Source: CAZCTC01 sp964501335 (GTDB taxonomy: Bacteria > Chloroflexota > Anaerolineae > B4-G1 > SLSP01). From it: DNA of 64,000 nucleotides. Below are positions 53,555-62,135 of the stretch, one piece after another. Position numbers and translations under genes: made by a program. Position 1 is the first letter of the stretch; each line of letters starts with the position of its first letter. Under the pieces are notes generated by a model that worked only from the letters and a program-made list of their open reading frames with translations, made no database searches and was not told where the DNA came from. The DNA lies in assembly GCA_964501335.1 (NCBI GenBank), contig CAZCTC010000043.1:1-64000 (forward strand), written 5' to 3'.

Positions 53555-53566
53555 CAGGAGTCAGGG

Positions 53567-54157
53567 ATGGATTGGGCGCTCTTTTTTTCTACCTTCGGTG
53601 TCATTTTTCTGGCCGAATTAGGCGATAAGACTCAGCTCGCCGTTTTGACCCAGACCTGTAAGTTTCGCCGGCCCGGTGCGGTTTTTTTTGGCGCAGCTTT
53701 GGGCTTGACGGCGGTGACAGCGGTGGGGGTTGCCGGCGGCAGTCTGATTGCCCGAATAATTCCCCAGTGGGTGATTTCGATTGTTGCCGCTCTGGCGTTC
53801 ATTATCATGGGGATTTTGATCTTCCGGGAAGCCAGCGAATCGAAGGGCCATGAAGGAGAGACCTGTGAGACTGATTCTAAAGGGTCGTTTTGGAAAGCCT
53901 TCAGTTCAACCTTTATGTTGTTGTTTGTAGCTGAAATGGGAGACAAGACGCAGCTTGCGGCCATTACTCTGGCCGGGCAGCAGCCCAATCCCTGGCCGAT
54001 TTTTATCGGGAGTTCGCTGGCATTGACGGCTGTGGCCGGAATTGGGGCATTGTGCGGGCAAGGGCTCTGTTTGTTGATTCCCCAAAAACTTTTGTTGCGG
54101 ATTTCGGCGGTGGGTTTTGTAATTATGGGGATTTTGATTGGTTTTGGGGTCTTCTAA
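53567..54157 (+). CDS. TMEM165/GDT1-family cation transporter
   Basis: A 196-residue membrane protein of the TMEM165/GDT1 (UPF0016) family, which exports Mn2+ or exchanges Ca2+/H+. Both family signatures are present, ELGDKTQLA (about 17-25) and EMGDKTQLAA (about 125-134), in two inverted halves of three helices each, joined by an acidic linker (SESKGHEGETCETDSKG). The AGGAG ribosome site is well placed. The 3' end overlaps the convergent ribF gene by 35 bp. Confidence 0.9.
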   Translation: MDWALFFSTFGVIFLAELGDKTQLAVLTQTCKFRRPGAVFFGAALGLTAVTAVGVAGGSLIARIIPQWVISIVAALAFIIMGILIFREASESKGHEGETCETDSKGSFWKAFSSTFMLLFVAEMGDKTQLAAITLAGQQPNPWPIFIGSSLALTAVAGIGALCGQGLCLLIPQKLLLRISAVGFVIMGILIGFGVF

Positions 54158-55118
54158 TTAAAAAATCAGCCAAATTGTTTTTTTCCCAGCCTTCTGCGGG
54201 ATGGTGTATCAGCCAGTCACGGGCTTTGGCCACATCGATATGCATCTGTTGGATCAACTCTGTGATGGAATCAAAACGCAGTTCCTGGCGTAATTGATGG
54301 AGAAAATCGAGCCGCGCGATTTGCCCATAGCAATCGGCGGAGTAATCCAGCACATAGGCCTCAACGGTGGCCCGGGTGCCGGTGAAGGTGGGCCGTATCC
54401 CAACATTGGTCACGGCGGCATAGTGTTCCGGGCCCAATTGGACCCGGCAGATATAAACGCCGTAGGCTGGCAGCAAACGATCTGCCGGTAAGTCGAGGTT
54501 GAGGGTAGGGAAGCCCATTTTCCGTCCCCGGGCTTCACCGTGTATCACCGCCCCTGTCAGGCGATAGGGTCTCCCCAGACAGCCGTTTGCTTCTTCCAGA
54601 TCTCCCCGTTTCAGGGCTTCTCGAATTCGACTGCTGCGAACCGGCGCATTGCGCCAGAAGAAAGGCGGTTGCACCTGGACTTCAAATCCGCGCTTTTTCC
54701 CTAATGCTTCCAGGAAGGGAATGCTTCCTTCCCGCCCGCGGCCCAGTGCGAAATCCGGGCCGGCCCAGAGTTGGGTCATGCCGAGATGTTCGATCAATTG
54801 GGTGACAAAGTCGGCGGCCGGGATAGCGGCCATTTCAGGAGTAAAAGGAAGGATCACCGTTCCATCAATGTCCAGCGGTTCGATCAGTGACAACCGTTCT
54901 TCCAGCGTGGAAAGGAGGGCGCCGTCGCTTTTTTTGAAGACCTGCCAGGGAAGCGGGTCGAAGGTCATGGCGAGGGCTCGCATTCCGGTTTCGTGGGCTG
55001 CGCGGCTCATGTCGCTCAACAGAGCTTGATGTCCACGGTGAACTCCGTCAAAGGCGCCGATCGTCAGGGCTACCGGTCCGGCAGGTTGTAACGCTTCCAG
55101 GCCTCGTGCAATCCACAT
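54123..55118 (-). CDS. ribF: Bifunctional riboflavin kinase/FAD synthetase
   Basis: A 331-residue RibF. The N-terminal FAD synthetase domain (about 15-180) has the nucleotidyl-transfer motif TIGAFDGVHRGHQ and 'GPDFALGRGREG'. The C-terminal flavokinase domain (about 185-315) has GEARGRKMGFPTLNL, YGVYICRV and VTNVGIRPTF. It makes FMN then FAD. It is 5 bp from truB, as in many bacteria, and is the last gene of the nusA-ribF block. Confidence 0.93.
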   Translation of the reverse strand: MWIARGLEALQPAGPVALTIGAFDGVHRGHQALLSDMSRAAHETGMRALAMTFDPLPWQVFKKSDGALLSTLEERLSLIEPLDIDGTVILPFTPEMAAIPAADFVTQLIEHLGMTQLWAGPDFALGRGREGSIPFLEALGKKRGFEVQVQPPFFWRNAPVRSSRIREALKRGDLEEANGCLGRPYRLTGAVIHGEARGRKMGFPTLNLDLPADRLLPAYGVYICRVQLGPEHYAAVTNVGIRPTFTGTRATVEAYVLDYSADCYGQIARLDFLHQLRQELRFDSITELIQQMHIDVAKARDWLIHHPAEGWEKNNLADFLIRRPQNQSKSP

Positions 55119-55123
55119 AGGGG

Positions 55124-56023
55124 TTACGATTCTGCCAGCACCAGATCGGGGTGCCAGGTTCCTGGTTCTTTATCGGGAACCAGAACGGCGATGGTTCGAC
55201 CGGCGGCGTTCCGGGCCTGGAGATGCGAAGCTGTGGCGGGGGCTTCCGGCAGATAGAGGGTGCGTCCAAAGCTGACCGCTTGCTCTTGTTCTTCGTTCAG
55301 GAGCACCGGGGGCAGGTTATGAAGCGCTGCTTCTGGAGGGAGCAGGGCCTGATTCAGGGTGCCGGCGGCGGCCAGTTCCTTCAGGGTGTCGAGCGGATAG
55401 CTGCTTTCCAGGGTGAAGGGGCCGGAGCGGGTGCGGGTCAGGGCCTGCAGATGGGCCCCGCAGCCCAGGGCCTGACCGAGGTCGTAGGCCAGACTGCGGA
55501 TATAGGTGCCGGCGGAGCAATCCACAGCGATGGTGAGATCAGGTGATGCCCATTCCAGCAGAGTGATTTTTGTGATTGTGACGGCCCGGGGGGTCAGTTC
55601 GATTTCTTCGCCGCGTCGGGCCAGTTTGTAGAGCGGTTGTCCGGCGACTTTGATGGCGGAATAACGCGGCGGCAGTTGTTGCTGCGGGCCGATGAAGGAG
55701 ACCAGGGCAGCTTCGAGATCGGTCCGGCTGAGACCTTCCGGAACGGGGTAGCTTTCGACGATCTCGCCTTCGGCGTCGTAGGTAGTGGTCACGGCGCCCA
55801 ATCGCACGACTGCCTGATAGCTTTTGTCGTGGCCGGTGATGAATTGGGCCAGACGAGTGGAAGGGCCGGCCATGACCAGCAGAACTCCGGTCGCCAGCGG
55901 GTCGAGAGTGCCGGCGTGACCCACGCGGCGCAGTCCGGCCAGGCGACGTACGGCATTGACGACATCGTGAGAGGTCATGCCGGCGGGTTTGTTGATGTTG
56001 AAAAGTCCGTTGGGCGTGATCAT
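55124..56023 (-). CDS. truB: tRNA pseudouridine-55 synthase
   Basis: A 299-residue TruB that isomerises U55 in the T-loop of tRNA. Motif I is NINKPAGMTSHDVV, and motif II, RVGHAGTLDPLATG, has the catalytic Asp41. 'YSAIKVAGQPLYKLAR' and CSAGTYIRSLAYDLG complete the family signature. The C-terminal PUA-like part is present. Its ATG overlaps the stop of nrnA by 4 bp, so translation is coupled. Confidence 0.94.
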   Translation of the reverse strand: MITPNGLFNINKPAGMTSHDVVNAVRRLAGLRRVGHAGTLDPLATGVLLVMAGPSTRLAQFITGHDKSYQAVVRLGAVTTTYDAEGEIVESYPVPEGLSRTDLEAALVSFIGPQQQLPPRYSAIKVAGQPLYKLARRGEEIELTPRAVTITKITLLEWASPDLTIAVDCSAGTYIRSLAYDLGQALGCGAHLQALTRTRSGPFTLESSYPLDTLKELAAAGTLNQALLPPEAALHNLPPVLLNEEQEQAVSFGRTLYLPEAPATASHLQARNAAGRTIAVLVPDKEPGTWHPDLVLAES

Positions 56024-57000
56024 GAGGCCTCCTTGTGTCGATCGCGTTCCTGGCGCAACATCGGCAGCAGTCGGGCGAGGGCGGCCTCCAGGGGTCCGTC
56101 GAGGGAGCAGCCGGCGGCTTGATGATGGCCTCCGCCGCCCAGGGTTTGGGCGATGGCGGCGACATTGTAGCCGTTGCGCGACCGCAGGCTGATGCGATAG
56201 CTGCCGTCTTTCATTTCGACCAGGGCGGCGGCGATGACGGCCTCGCGGGTGCGGCTGATCAGATTGCCCAGATTTAGATCTTCGTGGTCTTCCAATCCCA
56301 GGGCCTCTTTTTCTTTCAGCGAGAGCCAGGTCCAGACGATCCCTTCTTCAAGTTCCAGATGGTTCAGAGCGTGGCCCCAGCCGCGGAGATGGATGTAAGG
56401 GATGGCATCGAGCGCGCGCTGGGCCACCCGGTGATAATCGCCGCCGGCCTGCATCAGGCGATTGAGCAGGGTGAAGGTTTCTGGCGTGACGTTATCGGTG
56501 CGCAAGCCGCGGGTATCGGTCAAAATGGCGGCGAGAAGGCAGGTGGCCATCGGGGCGGTGATTCGGGCATTCAGGGCATCGAGAACTTCGACCATGACCA
56601 TGGCGGTAGCCGGGGCGAGCGGATCGACCAGGCTGACATCGCCGAATTCGGGATGGGCCGGATGGTGATCGATGACCAGAAGCGGGGTGTGGCGATTGGG
56701 GTAGGGCGGGTAAAGTCCGCCGGTGCGGCTGATTTCGCCGAGATCGACCGCCACGGCCAGATCGATGTCGGCGGGCAGGGTTTGCACAAAGGCGTTGACT
56801 CCAGGAAGAAAGCCCAGGGCCTCCGGCACGGGATCGACGCAAGCGACGACCGGTTGGGCTCCTTTTTCCAGCAACGCCAGGCGTAACGCCAAAGCTGACC
56901 CGATGGTATCTCCATCGGGTCGGGGGTGGGTCATCAGCAAGGGACGCTTGCTCTGGCTCAGGAGATCCCGGGCCTGTTTAAGCCGTTTCGTCTCCATCAT
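56020..57000 (-). CDS. nrnA: DHH/DHHA1 phosphoesterase, NrnA-like
   Basis: A 326-residue bifunctional oligoribonuclease/pAp phosphatase. I chose the Met at 57000, with GAGGAG upstream, giving the usual family length. The longer ORF lies inside rbfA in another frame. Metal motifs are THPRPDGDT (Asp29, Asp31), VAVDLGE, VIDHHPAH and, in the DHHA1 part, GGGGHHQAAG. It degrades nanoRNAs and may dephosphorylate pAp or act on cyclic dinucleotide products. It overlaps the 3' end of rbfA by 23 bp. Confidence 0.88.
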   Translation of the reverse strand: MMETKRLKQARDLLSQSKRPLLMTHPRPDGDTIGSALALRLALLEKGAQPVVACVDPVPEALGFLPGVNAFVQTLPADIDLAVAVDLGEISRTGGLYPPYPNRHTPLLVIDHHPAHPEFGDVSLVDPLAPATAMVMVEVLDALNARITAPMATCLLAAILTDTRGLRTDNVTPETFTLLNRLMQAGGDYHRVAQRALDAIPYIHLRGWGHALNHLELEEGIVWTWLSLKEKEALGLEDHEDLNLGNLISRTREAVIAAALVEMKDGSYRISLRSRNGYNVAAIAQTLGGGGHHQAAGCSLDGPLEAALARLLPMLRQERDRHKEAS

Positions 57001-57406
57001 CCAGCCATTTCTCCTCATCTTCGTAATCGTTCCCGGTATCTTCCTCCGAGAACTCCTGGCCTTCTTCGTTGTGCCAGGTTCCCAGGATGGCTTCGATGCG
57101 CTCTCCGTGAGCCAGTGAAGGATCGTAGATGAAGAGCAGTTCCGGAACGTTGCGCAGGCGCAGGCTGGGGGCCAGTTCGGCACGCATCCAGCCCGCGGCG
57201 TGGCTCAGCGCCTTTTGGATTTCGGCCTGTTCTTCCGGTCCACCCAACAGACTGTAGTAGATCTCTGCCCGCGTGGTGTCCCGATTGACGACCACATCGG
57301 TGATGGTGATTTCACTCAATCGAGGGTCATTGCTTTCTTCGATGATGAGTTGAGTGACTTTACGCCGGATCATCGTGCTGACACGGCCGATATATTTTTT
57401 ACCCAT
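56978..57406 (-). CDS. rbfA: 30S ribosome-binding factor A
   Basis: A 142-residue RbfA for late maturation of the 16S rRNA 5' end. I chose the Met at 57406 (MGKKYIGRVST). The longer ORF is not preceded by a ribosome site. The KH-type fold has the sequence DPRLSEITITDVVVNRDTTRAEIYYS, in two parts, and the conserved LRNVPELLFIYDPS. The C-terminal tail is longer than usual and very acidic (SEEDTGNDYEDEEKW). It follows infB after an 87-bp gap. Confidence 0.92.
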   Translation of the reverse strand: MGKKYIGRVSTMIRRKVTQLIIEESNDPRLSEITITDVVVNRDTTRAEIYYSLLGGPEEQAEIQKALSHAAGWMRAELAPSLRLRNVPELLFIYDPSLAHGERIEAILGTWHNEEGQEFSEEDTGNDYEDEEKWLDDGDETA

Positions 57407-57493
57407 GATTATGACCTCTCTTTCGCCGGAGGGATAAAAAACGATCGCGCGATACACACTGGGCAGCGAGTATCGCGCGATCAGACGAGGCGA

Positions 57494-59296
57494 TTAATCA
57501 GCGTTTTCCTCACGAACCATCGCGTAGAATTGCAGAATGTCGCCGACGCCCAGATCGTCGAAATTCTCGACTTTGATACCACATTCAAAGCCTTCCTTGA
57601 CCTCGCGGACATCTTTTTCAAAACGTTTGAGCGAGGCAATGTGTCCCTGGAAGAGCTGCTTGCCCTGACGCAGGACGCGCACGCGGGCGTTGCGGCGGGC
57701 TATACCCTGAGTGACATAACAACCGGCGATGCGGCCCAGTTTGGCGATATCGAAGGTCGCCCGGATTTCGGCCGTGCCGAGTTCTTTTTCCACGTAAACC
57801 GGGTCCAGCAAACCCTTCATGGCTTTTTCGACATCGTCGATCAGTTCGTAGATGATGTCGTAGCTCTGAATTTTGATCCCTTCCATTTCCGCGATACGGC
57901 GGGCGGCGGGATCGCCTTCGACCCGGAAGCCCAGGATGATGGCATCCGACGCGACGGCCAGGTTGATATCCGATTCGGTGATATTTCCGGCGACGGCGTG
58001 GATTACATGGACCTGGACATTTTCATTGCTCAGGCGGTTAAGTGAATTGACAATCGGTTCGATCGAGCCCTGAACATCCGTCTTGAGGACGATGTTGAGG
58101 CTTTTGATCTGCCCTTCGCGGATGCGGGCCGAGAGATCGTCCAGCGAGAGGGTGCGGCGCTGCGCCTGTTGGGCGCGTTCGCGGATTTCCTGCTGGCGTT
58201 TTTCTACGGTGGCCCGGGCCGTCCGTTCATCGCTGACGATTTCCAGTCGTTCGCCGGCTTCCGGCACATCGTGCAAACCGATCACCACGACGGGAGTGGC
58301 GGGCGGTGCCGAGCGTTGCGGCTTCCCGCGGTAGTCCTCGATGGCGCGGATTTTGCCGTAGGTCGTGCCGACAACTCCGATATCACCGGAATGCAGCGTG
58401 CCGTTCTGGACCAGGATGGTAGCCAGCGGGCCCCGTTGGCGATCCAGCCGGCTTTCAATTACCGTGCCGATCGCGCTGCGGTTAGGATTGGCTTTCACTC
58501 CCAGGGATTCGGCCAGCAGCAGAACGGCTTCGAGAATATCGTCCAGCCCGATCTTCTTTTTGGCGGAGACCGGGATCATCATTGTGCCACCGCCCCATTC
58601 GTCGGGCACCAGTCCCTGTTCGGCGAGCTGTTGCTTGACGACATCGGGCTGGGCGTTGGGTTTATCAATTTTGTTCAAGGCCACCAGGATGGTGACGTGA
58701 GCGGCGCGGGCATGGTTGATGGCTTCGATCGTTTGGGGTTGTACGCCGTCATCGACGGCGACCACCAAAATGGCGATATCGGTAGTATTAGCGCCGCGCG
58801 CCCGCATAGCCGTGAAGGCTTCGTGGCCCGGGGTATCCAAAAAGGTAATTTTCCGACCGTTATGTTCGACCTGATAAGCACCAATATGTTGGGTAATGCC
58901 GCCGGTTTCCTGGCCGGCGACGTTGGTATGACGGATTGCATCCAACAACGAGGTTTTGCCATGATCAACGTGTCCGAGGATGGTGACGACGGCGGGGCGG
59001 GGTTGTAGATCTTCGGGTCGTTCATTGGCAATCAGCATTTGCCAGGGGGTCAGTTCGGCCTCGGCGGGCGCGGTGGTTTCCTCAATATGAGGGGTGCGGG
59101 CTTCGAAATTGAATTCACTGGCAACGACCGCAGCAGTGTCGAAATCGATCTGCTGATTAATGCTGGCAAGGACCCCATTGCTCATAAGGACTTTGATAAT
59201 TTGAATAGGTGTAACGTGCAACAGTTCAGCCAGGTCGCGGACGGTGATTACCTCCGGAATGATGACCTCTTGTACCGGTTGAGCGGTTTTACTCAT
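57494..59296 (-). CDS. infB: Translation initiation factor IF-2
   Basis: A 600-residue IF-2, short compared with E. coli because it has a single N-terminal IF2N module (about 10-65) and lacks a long charged linker. The GTPase has GHVDHGKT (108-115), DTPGHEAF, NKID and SAKK. Domains II, III (about 380-470) and C2 (about 480-590), which binds fMet-tRNA, follow. It starts 1 bp after the ylxR stop codon. Confidence 0.95.
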   Translation of the reverse strand: MSKTAQPVQEVIIPEVITVRDLAELLHVTPIQIIKVLMSNGVLASINQQIDFDTAAVVASEFNFEARTPHIEETTAPAEAELTPWQMLIANERPEDLQPRPAVVTILGHVDHGKTSLLDAIRHTNVAGQETGGITQHIGAYQVEHNGRKITFLDTPGHEAFTAMRARGANTTDIAILVVAVDDGVQPQTIEAINHARAAHVTILVALNKIDKPNAQPDVVKQQLAEQGLVPDEWGGGTMMIPVSAKKKIGLDDILEAVLLLAESLGVKANPNRSAIGTVIESRLDRQRGPLATILVQNGTLHSGDIGVVGTTYGKIRAIEDYRGKPQRSAPPATPVVVIGLHDVPEAGERLEIVSDERTARATVEKRQQEIRERAQQAQRRTLSLDDLSARIREGQIKSLNIVLKTDVQGSIEPIVNSLNRLSNENVQVHVIHAVAGNITESDINLAVASDAIILGFRVEGDPAARRIAEMEGIKIQSYDIIYELIDDVEKAMKGLLDPVYVEKELGTAEIRATFDIAKLGRIAGCYVTQGIARRNARVRVLRQGKQLFQGHIASLKRFEKDVREVKEGFECGIKVENFDDLGVGDILQFYAMVREENAD

Positions 59297-59297
59297 C

Positions 59298-59648
59298 TCA
59301 TACCTCCTCTGACGAATTTCCTAACTCCGGAGCGGACTCCTGGCTCGAGTCCAACCATTCGGGTAGCGTTTCTGCATAACGAGACAAGGTCGCCGTTTCC
59401 TCAGCGGTAAGGTCATAACGCAGGGCGCGGTTGAGCGCGCCTTTGCGCAGGGCCTGTTCCCAACAGCGGCGTTGACGACAGAGATAGGCGCCGCGGCCGT
59501 TGCGCTTGCCGGTTTCATCGACGGCAATGCCGCCCTCGGTCAGATGGACCACGCGAACCAGATCGCGTTTAGGGCGGGCAGTCCGGCAGGCCACACAGGT
59601 CCGTTCCGGGACCGGGCGCCGTGAAGAAGACTTACCTTGCTTCGCCAT
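59298..59648 (-). CDS. ylxR: YlxR-family protein (RNase P modulator RnpM)
   Basis: A 116-residue YlxR protein. The conserved core is ERTCVACRTARPKRDLVRVV and GRGAYLCRQRRCWEQALRKG. An acidic C-terminal tail follows. The family binds RNA and in Bacillus modulates RNase P. It stands between nusA and infB as usual, but here an intrinsic terminator (59715-59745) separates it from nusA by 203 bp, unlike the usual tight spacing. Confidence 0.9.
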   Translation of the reverse strand: MAKQGKSSSRRPVPERTCVACRTARPKRDLVRVVHLTEGGIAVDETGKRNGRGAYLCRQRRCWEQALRKGALNRALRYDLTAEETATLSRYAETLPEWLDSSQESAPELGNSSEEV

Positions 59649-59714
59649 GTTGTTCGTAACCTCTAACGTGCTCCTATGACATCAATTCGTGGGCCTGCGC
59701 CTTTACCACAAAAA

Positions 59715-59745
59715 AAGGACGCCAGAGCCTCACTCCGGCGTCCTT
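59715..59745 (-). terminator. Intrinsic terminator between nusA and ylxR
   Basis: Read on the minus strand: a 13-bp stem with one G-U (59733-59745 with 59715-59727, loop TGAGG) followed by a run of T's. It lies 107 bp after the nusA stop and 67 bp before ylxR, so it would reduce read-through into infB. Confidence 0.85.
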
Positions 59746-59851
59746 ATAACCTTCCTGGTGAACCCAGCAAGTTAGTAGTGGATGGTCATGGATCAATCCA
59801 GGTACTCATCCGGACTTACCAGAGCAGGCGACAGGCACACATTTTAGAAAC

Positions 59852-61891
59852 TTAATAATCCTCAAGATTATCCCAAGCCATATCCTTGAGGCTGCCTCCG
59901 CGTTTGCGGTTGCGCACCACCAGGACCTCTCCATTTTCTTCACCATAGAAAACAGCGCGACCTTTCTTTCCCTTTTTACGTTTCTTCTGGCTGTGTTCGT
60001 CGTCGTCATCGTCGAACTCGATTTCTCCCAGTGCTTCCACCGGGAGTCCGACCGGGGCAACGGGTGCAACGCTCTCCACAGCCGGGTCGGGAGTTGTTTC
60101 CACCGCCGACGCTGTTTCGATTTCTACAACGGGAACCGGAATTTCCGGCGTTACCATTTCCTGAACGGCAGGAGCCGACGGCTCGGTAGCCTGGACAACC
60201 GGCTCTGATTTCAGTTCGGGTTCCGTGATTATTTCCACGGGGGAAATTTCGCTGGTGATCAACACATCGGTGATCAATTCGGCGACCGTTTCCGTGGTAT
60301 CGGCTTCCGGCAGCTCTTCCGGGACAAAGGCGACCGCGGCGTATTCGTCGACGGCGGCTTTAATTTCTCCAATGGCTCGGGCTCCAATGCCATCCAGCAC
60401 CAGCAAAGCTTCATCGCCCAGGCCCAGTCGTTCCATAACATCGCCGACACTGAGCAGGCCGTTGCGGGTGAGGTGGCCCATGGTTTTTTCACTTAATACC
60501 AGGACCGAAATCGGTGTGGCATAAGCTCCGGCCGGAACGCGGGCCCGGGCCTGTTCGGCGGCGCTGCGACGTTCGGCTTCGGCGTTTTCCTGAGCCTTGC
60601 GGCGGGCTTTGGCCTGGCGAGCTCCGGGATGTTCACGTTCTCGACGATCGATCAGGGCAAAGCGTACCGTTTCAATGACGGTTTTAATGATGCGGCGTTC
60701 CTCATCGCTGTAGGGATATTTGTCCGCATCATGCGTCCGTAAAATAGTTCCCAAACGAACGATCAGGGTGTGAATTTCATCGGGCACTTTCACACCTTCG
60801 AACAGATCGGGCATCCGATTGATTTGTTCCAGAGCCCAATGGGCGGCTTCGCCGGCGCCCTGGATATCGACTCTCCAGTTGGTCAGTTTAGCGGCCAGGC
60901 GGGCATTTTGCCCGGCGCGCCCAATGGCCAGCGAGAGCTGGTCATCGACGACCACAACTGAAGCGGTTTTACCGCCCGGATTATGTTCATCCAATACTGC
61001 GCTTAAAATCGTGGCGGGGCGCAGGGCATTGGCAATGAAGACCGCCGGATCTGCACTCCATTCCATCACTTCGATCCGTTCGCCGTTCAGCTCGCGGGAG
61101 ATGGTCTGAATCCGGATGCCGCGCATCCCCACACAGGCGCCGACAGGGTCAAGCCCGGGTTGGCGGGCGGCCACGGCGACTTTGGAAAGAACCCCGGCTT
61201 CGCGGGCGATGGATTTGATTTCCACCTGACCGTTGCGAATTTCCGGAACTTCCAGCTCCAACATCCGGCGCAACATGCTGGGATGGCTGCGGGAGACCGT
61301 AATTTCCGGACCCCGCGGCGTGCGGCGAACCTCAACGACGTACACCCGCACTTTTTGGTGGATGGTGTAGCGCTCGCTGGGAATCTGTTCCCGCTTAGGC
61401 ATGTGCGCTTCTTCCGTCCGCTCCAGATGGAGCGTTACCCCCTGCGGGTTGACGGATTGGATCGTCCCAATAATAATTTCGCCCTCTTGGCGGCTGAAGC
61501 GGTTGAATTGAATCTCCCGTTCGGCCTCACGGAGCCGTTGGGTAATGACCTGTTTGGCTGTTTGAGCGGCAATTCGACCGAAGTTGGCAGGGGTGACATC
61601 CACCATTACTGATTCCCCTACCTGTACACTGCGGTTGATCCGCTTGGCTTCTCCAAGCGTGATCTCCATCGAATCATCAGCCACCGGATCGGCTACGATC
61701 TTTTCTACATAGATTCGAGCCAGTCCCGTGTCCAAATTGATTTCGGTGGTCAAGTTCTGAGTCGGTGCGATCCGCCAGTCGCGGCGATAAGCCGTGGCTA
61801 AAGCAGCCCGCACTGCCTCAAGAACTACCTCTTTGGGCAGGTTGTATTCCGCGCATATTTGATTAAAAGCAAGGGCGAACTCGCTTTTCAT
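59852..61891 (-). CDS. nusA: Transcription termination/antitermination factor NusA
   Basis: A 679-residue NusA. I chose the Met at 61891, with GGAGGA upstream. The N-terminal RNAP-binding domain (1-125) is followed by S1 (about 130-200), KH1 (about 205-280) and KH2 (about 285-350; SLAIGRAGQNARLAAKL). A helical linker leads to a helix-hairpin-helix repeat (about 475-545; LLSVGDVMERLGLGDEALL). The last 130 residues are a long acidic and Val/Pro-rich extension, then a basic KKRKKGKKGRAVFYG tail, not found in short NusA proteins. It heads the block and has its own promoter. Confidence 0.94.
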   Translation of the reverse strand: MKSEFALAFNQICAEYNLPKEVVLEAVRAALATAYRRDWRIAPTQNLTTEINLDTGLARIYVEKIVADPVADDSMEITLGEAKRINRSVQVGESVMVDVTPANFGRIAAQTAKQVITQRLREAEREIQFNRFSRQEGEIIIGTIQSVNPQGVTLHLERTEEAHMPKREQIPSERYTIHQKVRVYVVEVRRTPRGPEITVSRSHPSMLRRMLELEVPEIRNGQVEIKSIAREAGVLSKVAVAARQPGLDPVGACVGMRGIRIQTISRELNGERIEVMEWSADPAVFIANALRPATILSAVLDEHNPGGKTASVVVVDDQLSLAIGRAGQNARLAAKLTNWRVDIQGAGEAAHWALEQINRMPDLFEGVKVPDEIHTLIVRLGTILRTHDADKYPYSDEERRIIKTVIETVRFALIDRREREHPGARQAKARRKAQENAEAERRSAAEQARARVPAGAYATPISVLVLSEKTMGHLTRNGLLSVGDVMERLGLGDEALLVLDGIGARAIGEIKAAVDEYAAVAFVPEELPEADTTETVAELITDVLITSEISPVEIITEPELKSEPVVQATEPSAPAVQEMVTPEIPVPVVEIETASAVETTPDPAVESVAPVAPVGLPVEALGEIEFDDDDDEHSQKKRKKGKKGRAVFYGEENGEVLVVRNRKRGGSLKDMAWDNLEDY

Positions 61892-61934
61892 TACCGATCG
61901 TCCTCCACCAATCCTATCAGGTGCCATCTATGAA

Positions 61935-61959
61935 GAAAAGTGGGGAATCCCCACTTTTC
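61935..61959 (-). promoter_or_regulatory. Hairpin in nusA leader
   Basis: An 11-bp perfect stem (61935-61945 with 61949-61959, loop AAT), adjacent to a GGCGCGCC palindrome, 44 bases before the nusA ATG. It could support autoregulation of nusA. That role is inferred. Confidence 0.5.
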
Positions 61960-62004
61960 CGGCGCGCCGGAAACTCCGGCGCAATATGCCCTTTGTCGGC
62001 TTGC

Positions 62005-62033
62005 ATTATAACACAGGTAAGAATATAAAGCAA
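62005..62033 (-). promoter_or_regulatory. Promoter of nusA
   Basis: On the minus strand: TTGCTT (62028-62033), 17-bp spacer, TATAAT (62005-62010). The leader is about 107 nt. Confidence 0.7.
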
Positions 62034-62135
62034 GAACGTTAAAATAGGGACTGGTCTTCTCCTTCGGTTGTGTTATACTAGGCCTGCCCGGTAAAACGCC
62101 GGGCCCTACAGCAAAGGTAAGAAAGGATAATAAAG

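Noticed and set aside
53512..53566. yybP-ykoY manganese riboswitch before the GDT1 gene
   Set aside because: The leader is only about 50 nt and has just one hairpin. The conserved aptamer loops are not present.
57001..57183. N-terminal extension of the NrnA-like protein
   Set aside because: It overlaps the rbfA coding region in another frame and would give an abnormal length.
59649..59851. tRNA gene in the nusA-ylxR gap
   Set aside because: No acceptor stem, T-loop (GTTCGA) or CCA can be fitted. The only structure is the terminator hairpin.
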